DNA from: Neobacillus mesonae
GTDB lineage: Bacteria > Bacillota > Bacilli > Paenibacillales > Paenibacillaceae
Length of the DNA: 63,694 nucleotides
NCBI GenBank assembly: GCA_023715865.1
Contig: JAMBOW010000013.1
Location: 1 to 63,694 of the forward strand
Direction of reading: 5' to 3'
The translations under genes were made by a program, and so were the position numbers. Position 1 is the stretch's first letter; each line of letters begins with the position of its first letter. Under the pieces are notes generated by a model. That model saw only the letters and a list, made by a program, of their open reading frames with translations. It was not told where the DNA came from and searched no databases. Below, piece after piece: positions 42,782 to 51,199 of this stretch.

Positions 42782-43153
42782 ATGATTCAACCATTTACAC
42801 GTTTGGCTGTAGCTGACAACTCTGGTGCGAAGGAACTGATGTGTATCCGCGTACTAGGTGGTACGGGACGTAGTCGTACAGCTCAAATCGGAGACCTGAT
42901 CGTTTGTTCTGTCAAACAAGCAACACCAGGCGGCGTTGTCAAAAAAGGTGATGTAGTAAGAGCGGTAGTTGTTCGTACTAAACGTTCTGTACGTCGTAAA
43001 GACGGATCTTACATTGCATTTGATGAAAATGCAGCAGTAGTTGTTAAAGAAGACAGAAGCCCTCGCGGAACACGTATTTTCGGACCAGTTGCTCGCGAAC
43101 TTCGCGAAAAAGATTACATGAAGATCGTTTCCTTGGCTCCAGAAGTTATTTAA
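42782..43153 (+). CDS. rplN: 50S ribosomal protein L14
   Basis: A 123-residue L14 forming bridges to the 30S and the landing site of RsfS. It starts MIQPFTRLAVADNSGAKELM and has the GTRIFGPVARELR signature. AAAGGAGGA lies upstream. First gene of the rplN-rplX-rplE run. Confidence 0.97.
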   Translation: MIQPFTRLAVADNSGAKELMCIRVLGGTGRSRTAQIGDLIVCSVKQATPGGVVKKGDVVRAVVVRTKRSVRRKDGSYIAFDENAAVVVKEDRSPRGTRIFGPVARELREKDYMKIVSLAPEVI

Positions 43154-43194
43154 TGAACGATGCTTGTTCACGCAAGTCATAGGAGGTGTACGAA

Positions 43195-43548
43195 ATGGCA
43201 AAAGTGAAAAAAGTTCTGGAATCTCATAACAACAAGTTGCACGTCAAAAAAGACGACACTGTTATGGTGATTAGCGGTAAAGACAAAGGCAAAAAAGGCC
43301 GTGTCATCGCAGCTTATCCTCGTGAGAACCGTGTTCTTGTTGAAGGTGTTAACCTCGTGAAAAAACACCAAAAGCCTAACCAGCTAAATCCACAAGGCGG
43401 TATCATCGAGAAAGAAGCTCCAATCCATGTATCGAACGTGATGCATATTGATCCGAAGAGCGGAAATGTAACTCGTATTGGTTACAAAGTTTTAGACAAC
43501 GGCAAAAAAGTACGCGTTGCTAAACGTTCCGGAGCATCGATCGACTAA
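43195..43548 (+). CDS. rplX: 50S ribosomal protein L24
   Basis: A 117-residue L24 with an N-terminal KOW motif (KKDDTVMVISGKDKGKKGRV). ATG 43195 (MAKVKKVLESHNN) follows AGGAGGTG. It initiates 50S assembly. Confidence 0.97.
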   Translation: MAKVKKVLESHNNKLHVKKDDTVMVISGKDKGKKGRVIAAYPRENRVLVEGVNLVKKHQKPNQLNPQGGIIEKEAPIHVSNVMHIDPKSGNVTRIGYKVLDNGKKVRVAKRSGASID

Positions 43549-43580
43549 TGTAATCGAATGAGAAAGGAGGTCCATAATTC

Positions 43581-44120
43581 ATGGCAAGAATGAAAGAACG
43601 TTTTCTGAATGAAGTAACTCCTGCTTTGATGCAGAAGTTTGAATATAGCACAGTAATGCAAGTTCCAAAAATCGAAAAAGTGGTAATCAACATGGGTGTG
43701 GGTGACGCTGTCCAAAACTCCAAAGTACTTGATTCCGCTGTGAGCGATATGCAGCTGATCTCTGGTCAAAAACCAGTAATCACTAAAGCTAAAAAATCAA
43801 TCGCCGGTTTTAAACTTCGTGAGAACATGCCTATCGGGGTTAAAGTGACACTGCGCGGTGAGCGCATGTACCACTTCCTTGACAAATTGTTCAACATCAC
43901 TCTTCCTCGTGTACGTGACTTCCAAGGCGTATCGAACAAAGCGTTCGACGGCCGCGGTAACTACACACTTGGTCTTAAAGAACAACTCATCTTCCCAGAG
44001 ATCGAGTATGATAAAGTCGACAAAGTACGCGGTATGGATATCGTAATCGTAACTACGGCTAAAACGGACGAAGAGTCCCGCGAATTGCTTACTCAACTGG
44101 GAATGCCATTCGTAAAATAA
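43581..44120 (+). CDS. rplE: 50S ribosomal protein L5
   Basis: A 179-residue L5 that binds 5S rRNA. MQVPKIEKVVINMGVGDAVQ and GMDIVIVTTAKTDEESRELL are family hallmarks. AAAGGAGGT precedes the ATG. Confidence 0.97.
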   Translation: MARMKERFLNEVTPALMQKFEYSTVMQVPKIEKVVINMGVGDAVQNSKVLDSAVSDMQLISGQKPVITKAKKSIAGFKLRENMPIGVKVTLRGERMYHFLDKLFNITLPRVRDFQGVSNKAFDGRGNYTLGLKEQLIFPEIEYDKVDKVRGMDIVIVTTAKTDEESRELLTQLGMPFVK

Positions 44121-44191
44121 GAAATAAAAGTATCCGGGAATCCTGCTAGGGTCCCGAATTCTCCGAAATTATTTAGGAGGTGTCAGGCTAA

Positions 44192-44377
44192 GTGGCAAAA
44201 ACTTCAATGAAAGTTAAACAACAACGTACACCGAAATATAAAGTTCGCGCTTATACTCGTTGTGAACGTTGTGGTCGTCCACATTCTGTATTGCAGAAGT
44301 TTAAAATTTGCAGAATTTGTTTCCGTGAATTAGCTTATAAAGGCCAGATCCCTGGCGTGAAAAAAGCAAGCTGGTAA
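44192..44377 (+). CDS. rpsN: 30S ribosomal protein S14, zinc-binding type Z
   Basis: A 61-residue short S14 with a C4 zinc site (C24, C27, C40, C43). GTG 44192 follows AGGAGGTG. A zinc-free S14 paralogue may exist elsewhere in the genome; none is in this window. Confidence 0.97.
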   Translation: MAKTSMKVKQQRTPKYKVRAYTRCERCGRPHSVLQKFKICRICFRELAYKGQIPGVKKASW

Positions 44378-44409
44378 AAAGTCCTGAACGGGAAGGAGGT
44401 TTATACACA

Positions 44410-44808
44410 ATGACTATGTCTGATCCAATTGCAGATATGCTTACTCGCATTCGTAATGCGAATACAGTTCGTCACGAAACGGTAGAAATGCCAGCTTCGA
44501 CGATGAAAAAACAAATCGCTGAAATCCTGAAGCGTGAAGGTTTCATCCGTGATGCAGAATATGTGGATGATAACAAACAAGGCATCATCCGTGTCTTCTT
44601 GAAATACGGTCAAAACAACGAGCGTGTTATTACTGGTCTGAAAAGAATCAGTAAACCAGGTCTTCGTGTTTACACGAAAAGCAACGAAGTACCTCGCGTA
44701 CTTGGTGGTCTCGGAATCGCGATCATCTCTACTTCCAAAGGTGTAATGACAGATAAAGAAGCTCGCCAAGCTAAATCCGGCGGCGAAGTTGTCTGCTACG
44801 TTTGGTAA
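44410..44808 (+). CDS. rpsH: 30S ribosomal protein S8
   Basis: A 132-residue S8 binding helix 21 of 16S rRNA and, in some bacteria, the spc mRNA. It begins MTMSDPIADMLTRIRNAN; ATG 44416 is an alternative two codons in. AAGGAGG lies upstream. It ends with the conserved GGEVVCYVW. Confidence 0.97.
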   Translation: MTMSDPIADMLTRIRNANTVRHETVEMPASTMKKQIAEILKREGFIRDAEYVDDNKQGIIRVFLKYGQNNERVITGLKRISKPGLRVYTKSNEVPRVLGGLGIAIISTSKGVMTDKEARQAKSGGEVVCYVW

Positions 44809-44838
44809 TCTAAGTCACAAAACAAGGAGGTGCAACAC

Positions 44839-45381
44839 ATGTCCCGTATTGGTCGCAAACCAATTACTGTACCAAGTGGCGTTGAAGTCACTGTAGACAA
44901 TTCCGTAATTACGGTTAAAGGTCCTAAAGGTACACTTACACGTGAACTTCATAAAGATATGCAAGTTTCCGTTGAAAATAATGAAATTACAGTAACACGT
45001 CCTTCTGACAACAAAACACATCGTTCTTTGCACGGTACTACTCGTTCCGTAGTAAATAACATGGTTCTTGGTGTAACTGAAGGATTCGCAAAATCTCTGG
45101 AGCTGGTTGGGGTCGGATATCGTGCAAGCAAATCCGGAGAAAAAATCGTTCTTAACGTAGGTTACTCCCATCCGGTAGAAATCACACCGGAGCCGGGCAT
45201 TGAGTTCGAAGTACCTTCGAACACAAAAATCATCGTTCGCGGGATTAACAAAGAGCGCGTAGGTGCTTATGCAGCTAATATCCGTGCTGTACGCGAACCT
45301 GAACCTTACAAAGGTAAAGGGATTAAGTATGAAGGCGAACGCATCATCCGTAAGGAAGGTAAAGCCGGTAAGAAGAAATAA
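44839..45381 (+). CDS. rplF: 50S ribosomal protein L6
   Basis: A 180-residue two-domain L6 near the sarcin-ricin loop. ATG 44839 (MSRIGRKPITVPSGVEV) follows AAGGAGGTG. C-terminal PEPYKGKGIKYEGE is typical. A 117-nt gap follows with a small TCCCC/GGGGA hairpin (45404-45422). Confidence 0.97.
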   Translation: MSRIGRKPITVPSGVEVTVDNSVITVKGPKGTLTRELHKDMQVSVENNEITVTRPSDNKTHRSLHGTTRSVVNNMVLGVTEGFAKSLELVGVGYRASKSGEKIVLNVGYSHPVEITPEPGIEFEVPSNTKIIVRGINKERVGAYAANIRAVREPEPYKGKGIKYEGERIIRKEGKAGKKK

Positions 45382-45498
45382 GTTTTCTTACCGACTTTGT
45401 GCCGTCCCCTGGCTTTGGGGAGATGCTCGTGTTTCTAATATACCCTGTGCGTCTTAATGTGAAGCTTTTAAAGGCTAACTGAAGGGAGGAAACGTGAA

Positions 45499-45867
45499 AT
45501 GATTACAAAACAAGATAAGAACAAAGTGCGTCTGAAAAGACATATCCGTGTTCGTGGAAAGATTTCTGGTACGGCTGAACGTCCACGTTTGAACGTATTC
45601 CGTTCCGATAAACATATCTACGCTCAATTGATCGATGATGTAGCAGGTGTAACGCTTGTGTCTGCATCTACTGTAGATAAAGAAATCAGCGGTGAAATCA
45701 CTAACGGTGGTAACGTTGAGGCAGCTAAGAAAGTTGGCGCTCTCGTAGCTAATCGTGCGAAAGAAAAAGGATACACTAACATCGTTTTCGATCGTGGTGG
45801 ATACCTTTATCATGGACGTATTCAAGCTTTGGCTGATGCTGCTCGTGAAGCAGGGCTTGAATTCTAA
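45499..45867 (+). CDS. rplR: 50S ribosomal protein L18
   Basis: A 122-residue 5S-rRNA-binding L18. Conserved RLNVFRSDKHIYAQLIDD and FDRGGYLYHGRIQALADAAR. GGGAGGAA precedes ATG 45499. Confidence 0.97.
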   Translation: MITKQDKNKVRLKRHIRVRGKISGTAERPRLNVFRSDKHIYAQLIDDVAGVTLVSASTVDKEISGEITNGGNVEAAKKVGALVANRAKEKGYTNIVFDRGGYLYHGRIQALADAAREAGLEF

Positions 45868-45893
45868 GATATTTTTAAAAGGAGGTTATCGAC

Positions 45894-46391
45894 TTGCGTA
45901 TAGATCCTAATACTTTAGAACTCACTGAAAGAGTTGTAAATATTAACCGCGTTGCTAAAGTAGTTAAAGGCGGACGTCGTTTCAGCTTCAGCGCACTGGT
46001 AGTTGTCGGCGACGGCAATGGCTGGGTTGGAGCTGGTATCGGTAAAGCCGGCGAAGTACCTGACGCGATCCGCAAAGGTATTGAAGATGCTAAGAAAAAT
46101 TTGATCCACGTACCACTCGTAGGAACAACAATTCCTCACTTGATCACTGGTAAATTCGGAGCTGGCCGTGTTCTTTTGAAACCAGCTGCTGAAGGTACTG
46201 GGGTTATTGCTGGTGGTCCAGTTCGTGCCGTTCTGGAACTTGCTGGTGTGGGTGACATTTTGACAAAATCACTGGGTTCTTCGAATTCCATGAACATGGT
46301 CAATGCGACCTTGGAAGGTTTGTCCCGCTTGAAACGCGCTGAAGATGTTGCGAAATTGCGCGGAAAAACCGTCGAAGAGCTTCGGGGCTAA
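45894..46391 (+). CDS. rpsE: 30S ribosomal protein S5
   Basis: A 165-residue S5 involved in decoding fidelity and mRNA unwinding. It starts at TTG 45894 (MRIDPNTLELTERVVNINR), 7-8 nt after GGAGGTT; no nearby ATG or GTG is in frame, so this is a genuine rare start. The spectinomycin loop VVKGGRRFSFSALVVVGDG is wild type in appearance. Confidence 0.96.
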   Translation: MRIDPNTLELTERVVNINRVAKVVKGGRRFSFSALVVVGDGNGWVGAGIGKAGEVPDAIRKGIEDAKKNLIHVPLVGTTIPHLITGKFGAGRVLLKPAAEGTGVIAGGPVRAVLELAGVGDILTKSLGSSNSMNMVNATLEGLSRLKRAEDVAKLRGKTVEELRG

Positions 46392-46403
46392 GGAGGGAAT
46401 CTC

Positions 46404-46589
46404 ATGGCTAAACTGGAAGTTACCCTCGTTCGCAGTTTGATCGGACGTCCTGAGACACAAAGAACGACTGTTAACACACTCGGTCTGCGTAAACTCAACC
46501 AAACTGTGGTTCATAACGACAATGCTGCAATTCGCGGCATGGTGAATAAAGTAAGTCACTTGGTTTCTGTTAAAGAAATCGAAGCGTAA
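46404..46589 (+). CDS. rpmD: 50S ribosomal protein L30
   Basis: A 61-residue L30, MAKLEVTLVRSLIGRPETQR at the start, with LGLRKLNQTVVHND. AGGAGGG overlaps the rpsE stop, implying coupling. Confidence 0.97.
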   Translation: MAKLEVTLVRSLIGRPETQRTTVNTLGLRKLNQTVVHNDNAAIRGMVNKVSHLVSVKEIEA

Positions 46590-46640
46590 GCAATAGCAAT
46601 AGGGCTTGTCCCACAAATCATTAAGGAGGTGCAACGATCG

Positions 46641-47081
46641 ATGAAGTTACATGAGCTTTCTCCAGCTCCTGGATCCCGCAAAGAACGCAAACGCGTTGGT
46701 CGCGGTCCAAGTAGCGGTATGGGTAAAACTTCAGGTCGCGGTCACAAAGGTCAAAACGCTCGTTCTGGCGGTGGTGTTCGTCCAGGCTTCGAGGGTGGTC
46801 AAAACCCACTGTATCGTCGTCTGCCAAAACGCGGTTTCGTAAACCCTACCCGCAAGGAATATGCGGTTGTGAACATTGAAGATCTGAATAGTTTTGAAGC
46901 AGGTACAGAAGTAACTCCAGAAGTTTTGGTTGAAACAGGTATTGTGAAAAACACAAAATCTGGAATCAAAATTCTTGGCAATGGCGAAGTTACTGTAAAA
47001 CTTACAGTAAAAGCGAATAAGTTCTCTCAATCTGCGGTAGAAAAGATTGAAGCTGCCGGCGGTAAAACCGAGGTGATTTAA
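46641..47081 (+). CDS. rplO: 50S ribosomal protein L15
   Basis: A 146-residue L15 with the glycine/arginine-rich N-terminal arm (RVGRGPSSGMGKTSGRGHKG). ATG 46641 follows AAGGAGGTG. The stop overlaps the secY start in TAATG. Confidence 0.97.
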   Translation: MKLHELSPAPGSRKERKRVGRGPSSGMGKTSGRGHKGQNARSGGGVRPGFEGGQNPLYRRLPKRGFVNPTRKEYAVVNIEDLNSFEAGTEVTPEVLVETGIVKNTKSGIKILGNGEVTVKLTVKANKFSQSAVEKIEAAGGKTEVI

Positions 47082-48379
47082 TGCTCACATCCCTTAAGAA
47101 TATATGGCGAGTCGAAGATCTTCGTAAACGAATTTTGTTCACTCTCTTTGTTCTAATTATTTACCGCATCGGCTCCTTTGTTCCTGTTCCAGGAGTTAAC
47201 AAAGAAGTATTTGAAGCGGTGGATTCGCAAGGCAGAGAATTGTTTGGTCTTCTAAACACTTTCTCTGGCGGAGCGTTGTTCCAATTCTCGATCTTTGCGC
47301 TAGGGATTATGCCATATATTACTGCATCCATCATTACACAATTGTTATCGATGGATGTTATTCCGAAGCTTGCGGAATGGGCTAAACAAGGTGAGCATGG
47401 TAAGAAAAAACTAGCCCAGCTCACTCGGTATGGTACAGTGGTGTTGGGATTAATCCAAGCATTTGGTACATCGATCGGGTTTAACCGGTTGTATGGACAG
47501 GAAATGGTGCCTAATGCTACGATGGTAGACTTCATTGTCATTGCTATCGTATTGACTGCAGGTACATCATTCCTAATGTGGCTTGGTGAGCAGATCACGG
47601 AAAGAGGTATTGGTAACGGGATTTCAATCATTATCTTTGCCGGTATCGTTGCTACCATTCCGAACGTTATCCGTACAACTGTAGAGTCTGAATTTATTCA
47701 GGCGGATCAAGTGTTCATGAACGTACTTAAAGTCGTTATCGTGGCACTCGTTCTTCTCTTAACAATCGTAGGGGTTATTTACATCCAGCAAGCGATCCGG
47801 AAGATTCCGGTTCAATATGCAAAACGGGTTGTAGGTAATAAAATGTATGGTGGACAAAACACCCATATTCCGCTGAAAATTAATGCGGCGGGCGTTATCC
47901 CTGTCATTTTCGCCGTGTCACTACTTCAGTTTCCTGTCATTATCGCGTCCTTCTGGGCCGGTTATGGTTGGGCAAACTGGGTTACAACGCATTTGTCTTA
48001 TGACAGACCGCTAGGTATGGTGCTTTACGTTGTCATGATTATTGGTTTCACGTTCTTCTACACATTCGTGCAGATGAACCCGCAGCAAATGGCTGATAAT
48101 ATGAAGAAGAACGGCGGTTATATCCCAGGCATTCGCCCGGGTAAAGCAACTGAGAAATATTTGTCCCGTGTCTTGACTCGTTTGACAATGACCGGAGCTT
48201 TGTTCTTGGCTGTCATTTCCGTTCTGCCTGTATTCTTGGGGTCACTTTCTGGTTTGCCTCAAGTTGCACAGCTTGCCGGTACTTCCATGCTGATCGTTAT
48301 TGGTGTAGCATTGGATACGACTAAGCAAATTGAAAGTCAATTGATCAAACGCCATTACAAAGGTTTCATCAATAAATAG
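47081..48379 (+). CDS. secY: Protein translocase subunit SecY
   Basis: A 432-residue, ten-span channel subunit of the Sec translocon. Visible: first membrane helix with RIGSFVPVPGVNKE, plug region, GITERGIGNGISIIIFAGIV, and the cytosolic loops used by SecA. ATG 47081 overlaps rplO by 1 nt, so translation is coupled. adk follows after 113 bp. Confidence 0.98.
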   Translation: MLTSLKNIWRVEDLRKRILFTLFVLIIYRIGSFVPVPGVNKEVFEAVDSQGRELFGLLNTFSGGALFQFSIFALGIMPYITASIITQLLSMDVIPKLAEWAKQGEHGKKKLAQLTRYGTVVLGLIQAFGTSIGFNRLYGQEMVPNATMVDFIVIAIVLTAGTSFLMWLGEQITERGIGNGISIIIFAGIVATIPNVIRTTVESEFIQADQVFMNVLKVVIVALVLLLTIVGVIYIQQAIRKIPVQYAKRVVGNKMYGGQNTHIPLKINAAGVIPVIFAVSLLQFPVIIASFWAGYGWANWVTTHLSYDRPLGMVLYVVMIIGFTFFYTFVQMNPQQMADNMKKNGGYIPGIRPGKATEKYLSRVLTRLTMTGALFLAVISVLPVFLGSLSGLPQVAQLAGTSMLIVIGVALDTTKQIESQLIKRHYKGFINK

Positions 48380-48492
48380 CGATAGGTTCCGGTAAAGAAT
48401 GCAATGTTTCGCCCTTGCTGGTGAGTTGCTAAGACCGGCACCTATTGTGCTGTTTCTTGTTGAAGGGATAGTCTTGGAGGGAGTGACATAAC

Positions 48493-49137
48493 GTGAACAT
48501 TTTATTCATGGGCCCTCCTGGGGCAGGAAAAGGGACACAAGCAGAAGCAATAGTCAATGAATTCGGCATTCCCCATATTTCGACAGGCGATGCATTTCGT
48601 CTAGCGATTAAGCAAGGAACTCCTATTGGGATTAAAGCTAAAGAATACATGGATCAAGGTAAGCTTGTACCAGACGATGTAACCATCGGTATTGTTGAAG
48701 AACGCCTTCAGCAGCCTGACTGTGAAAAAGGTTTTCTGCTGGATGGATTTCCACGGACTATTTCACAAGCAGAAGCGCTTGATGGTATTCTGGAACGTTT
48801 AAATACTAATTTGGATCATGTCATCAACTTGAAAGTTGACCGTGACAAATTGATGGCACGTTTAACGGGCCGTCGTTTGTGTAAAAATTGCGGTTCTACG
48901 TATCATGTTGTTTTTAACCCGCCTAAACAGGAAGGTATTTGTGATAAATGCGGCGGCGAATTGTATCAACGTTCCGACGACAACGAAGAGAGCGTAGGTA
49001 CTCGCCTTGACGAATATATCAACAAAACAGCACCACTCCTCACGTTTTATGAGAACAAAGGTCTTCTGCGTCAAATCGACGGGGAACAGGAAATTCATGC
49101 GGTATCGCAAGAGATCGTATCCTTACTGCGAGGTTAA
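48493..49137 (+). CDS. adk: Adenylate kinase
   Basis: A 214-residue long-type adenylate kinase (AMP + ATP to 2 ADP). P-loop GPPGAGKGT is at 7-15 and the LID carries a C4 zinc site (C130, C133, C150, C153), as in Gram-positive enzymes. Start GTG 48493 with GGAGGGAG upstream. The next gene in most Bacillota, map, is here a relic. Confidence 0.97.
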   Translation: MNILFMGPPGAGKGTQAEAIVNEFGIPHISTGDAFRLAIKQGTPIGIKAKEYMDQGKLVPDDVTIGIVEERLQQPDCEKGFLLDGFPRTISQAEALDGILERLNTNLDHVINLKVDRDKLMARLTGRRLCKNCGSTYHVVFNPPKQEGICDKCGGELYQRSDDNEESVGTRLDEYINKTAPLLTFYENKGLLRQIDGEQEIHAVSQEIVSLLRG

Positions 49138-49142
49138 TGGTA

Positions 49143-49457
49143 ATGATCATTTGTAAGTCCGATGCAGAACTGGGCTCGGTAAGTGTTATTCACAATACTC
49201 CCCAGGTTTGGACCGGAGAACTTCACCAAATGGCTGATCAATATCACCGCAGTCAAGGGGCTGTGCCGTCTTTCACAGGTTATAACGGTTTTCCTGCCAG
49301 TATTTGTACTTCAGTCGATGAACCGAAGGTGCATGGTACGCCGAGCAATTTTCGATTGTTTGCAATGTCGTATGACGGGTCGATCTGTACTCAGGAGCTT
49401 ACCCTGGCTAAGACCAGCCGGTACTCCAATTTTTGCGAAGGCGAGATATGTAGGTGA
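49143..49457 (+). pseudogene. map: Decayed type I methionine aminopeptidase gene (map remnant)
   Basis: The frame starts MIICKSDAELG, the classic Map N-terminus, and then carries GAVPSFTGYNGFPASICTSV followed by DEPKVHG, the hallmark Map segment around residues 55-80. Next is YDGSICTQ, resembling the C-terminal DGSLCAQFEHT region, and in the next frame GTPIFAKA, like the Map terminus. About 105 codons remain of roughly 250; the metal-binding aspartates, histidine and glutamates of the central part are gone, and the tail is frameshifted. It therefore cannot be active. It lies where intact map normally sits, between adk and the KOW-protein gene/infA. Cells need Map, so an intact copy is expected elsewhere (inference). 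Confidence 0.82.
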
Positions 49458-49464
49458 TGAGAAG

Positions 49465-49755
49465 ATGAATCAGGTAATCCCACAAGTCGGTCAAATCGTA
49501 AAAATCCTTCGGGGCAGGGATGCTGGTCAGGTTGCAGTAGTCATCGCTGTTGAAGATAACAGATATGCATATATTGCAGACGGGGACAAACGCAAGTTTG
49601 ACAGTCTGAAGAAGAAGAACCTTCTTCATCTGGAACTCCAGCCGATGATTAGCAGCGAGGTTGTAAACAGCTTAAACGAAATTGGACGGGTTACGAACGG
49701 AAAGCTGCGCTTTGCAGTTCAGCAGTTCAATAATGCAAGCGGAATTCATAACTGA
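49465..49755 (+). CDS. KOW-domain RNA-binding protein (L14e-like)
   Basis: A 96-residue small protein with an N-terminal KOW motif (VGQIVKILRGRDAGQVAVVI), as in the archaeal/eukaryotic L14e-like proteins found between map and infA in many Bacillota. The rest has no domain I can name. ATG 49465 is chosen because AGGTGAT lies about 7 nt upstream; the longer open frame upstream runs through the map relic. infA follows 18 bp after the stop. The exact function is unknown. Confidence 0.85.
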   Translation: MNQVIPQVGQIVKILRGRDAGQVAVVIAVEDNRYAYIADGDKRKFDSLKKKNLLHLELQPMISSEVVNSLNEIGRVTNGKLRFAVQQFNNASGIHN

Positions 49756-49773
49756 AGAGAAAGGAGACTATCT

Positions 49774-49989
49774 GTGGCCAAAGAAGATGTCATTGAAGTG
49801 GAAGGAACGGTAATTGAGCCGCTTCCTAACGCAACGTTCAAAGTGGAGCTTGAAAACGGTCATCAAATTCTTGCTCACGTATCCGGCAAGCTGCGGATGC
49901 ATTTTATCCGCATTCTGACAGGAGATAAAGTGGTTGTTCAGTTATCGCCTTATGATCTAACCAAAGGGCGTATAACTTATCGTAAATAG
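49774..49989 (+). CDS. infA: Translation initiation factor IF-1
   Basis: A 71-residue OB-fold factor. GTG 49774 follows AAAGGAG. The sequence begins MAKEDVIEVEGTVIEPLPNA, with HVSGKLRMHFIRILTGDKV and the PYDLTKGRITYRK end. It occupies the usual place before rpmJ-rpsM. Confidence 0.97.
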   Translation: MAKEDVIEVEGTVIEPLPNATFKVELENGHQILAHVSGKLRMHFIRILTGDKVVVQLSPYDLTKGRITYRK

Positions 49990-50109
49990 TAAGGTGCATT
50001 TTCTGAAATAACGATTGAGAGTTACAACAGTTTTGCATGTTAATGTCATCTTGGTGTACCCTATGTACATGGGATGGCATCCATCTGGCTGTGGAATCCT
50101 TTCGAAGTC

Positions 50110-50130
50110 AGTTTTACTCATTGTAAAACT
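50110..50130 (+). other. Hairpin upstream of rpmJ
   Basis: AGTTTTAC (50110-50117) pairs perfectly with GTAAAACT (50123-50130) around a 5-nt loop, ending directly before the rpmJ Shine-Dalgarno. It may influence rpmJ initiation or mark processing. Confidence 0.5.
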
Positions 50131-50147
50131 TTGAGGAGGTAATCAAC

Positions 50148-50261
50148 ATGAAGGTAAGACCTTCTGTAAAACCTATCTGCGAGAAATGCAAAGTCATTCG
50201 CCGCAAAGGTAATGTAATGGTCATCTGCGAAAATCCGAAACACAAACAAAAACAAGGTTAA
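50148..50261 (+). CDS. rpmJ: 50S ribosomal protein L36
   Basis: A 37-residue zinc-ribbon L36 with C11, C14, C27 and H32 all present (MKVRPSVKPICEKCK start). GAGGAGG lies 7-8 nt upstream. It is the zinc-dependent form. rpsM follows after 21 bp. Confidence 0.97.
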   Translation: MKVRPSVKPICEKCKVIRRKGNVMVICENPKHKQKQG

Positions 50262-50282
50262 TAGAAGGGGGTGTAGCGTAAA

Positions 50283-50651
50283 ATGGCTCGTATAGCTGGT
50301 GTGGATTTGCCACGTGACAAACGCGTTGAGATCGCCTTGACTTACATTTTCGGAATCGGTAAAACGACTTCCCAGAAAGTTCTAAGCGAAACAGGCATCA
50401 ATCCGGACACTCGTGTCCGTGATCTTACGGAAGATGAAGTGAGCAAATTACGTGATGGTATCGACAAAATGGTTAAGGTAGAAGGTGACCTTCGTCGAGA
50501 AATTTCTTTAAATATTAAACGTTTGACTGAGATCGGTTGTTACCGTGGTGTTCGTCACCGTCGTGGACTTCCTGTTCGTGGACAACGTACTAAAACGAAT
50601 GCTCGTACGCGTAAAGGTCCTCGTCGTACTGTAGCAAACAAAAAGAAATAA
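50283..50651 (+). CDS. rpsM: 30S ribosomal protein S13
   Basis: A 122-residue S13 of the head, bridging to the 50S. MARIAGVDLPRDKRVEIALT and the basic tail RTKTNARTRKGPRRTVANKK are typical. GGGGGTG lies upstream. Confidence 0.97.
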   Translation: MARIAGVDLPRDKRVEIALTYIFGIGKTTSQKVLSETGINPDTRVRDLTEDEVSKLRDGIDKMVKVEGDLRREISLNIKRLTEIGCYRGVRHRRGLPVRGQRTKTNARTRKGPRRTVANKKK

Positions 50652-50670
50652 GAAGGGAGGATAATCTACA

Positions 50671-51066
50671 ATGGCTAAACCGAAAAAAGTCGTACGTACT
50701 AAACGTCGTGACCGTAAAAATATTGAGACTGGCGTGGCACACATCCGTTCCACGTTCAATAACACAATTGTTACTATTACGGATCCACACGGTAATGCTA
50801 TTTCCTGGGCAAGCTCCGGCGGTCTTGGATTTAGAGGTTCCCGTAAGTCGACTCCGTTCGCAGCTCAAATGGCAGCAGAAACTGCAGCTAAAGCAGCAAT
50901 GGAACACGGCATGAAAACAGTTGAAGTTATGGTTAAGGGACCAGGTGCTGGCCGCGAAGCAGCTATCCGCTCTTTGCAAGCTGCAGGTCTGGAAGTTAAC
51001 TTGATCAAAGACGTAACTCCTGTGCCACATAACGGATGCCGTCCTCCAAAACGTCGTCGTGTCTAA
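50671..51066 (+). CDS. rpsK: 30S ribosomal protein S11
   Basis: A 131-residue S11 of the platform. Conserved TFNNTIVTITDPHGNAISWA and DVTPVPHNGCRPPKRRRV are present. GGGAGGA precedes the ATG. An extended -10 element (TGGTATAAT, 51087-51095) just after the stop could give rpoA extra transcription. Confidence 0.97.
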   Translation: MAKPKKVVRTKRRDRKNIETGVAHIRSTFNNTIVTITDPHGNAISWASSGGLGFRGSRKSTPFAAQMAAETAAKAAMEHGMKTVEVMVKGPGAGREAAIRSLQAAGLEVNLIKDVTPVPHNGCRPPKRRRV

Positions 51067-51199
51067 TGAGATTTGCCCCCTTAGTGTGGTATAATCCGGC
51101 ACAATCTGTTAATAATGGTTGTTTAGGCGTACTACATGGCTACACTAGATAAGGTAAATGTTTCATATAGGACCGACGTTTTGAAGGAGGGGTATTGCA

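Noticed and set aside
49183..49464. Upstream extension of the KOW-protein reading frame
   Set aside because: It passes through the frameshifted map relic; the ribosome site and conserved N-terminus place the start at 49465.
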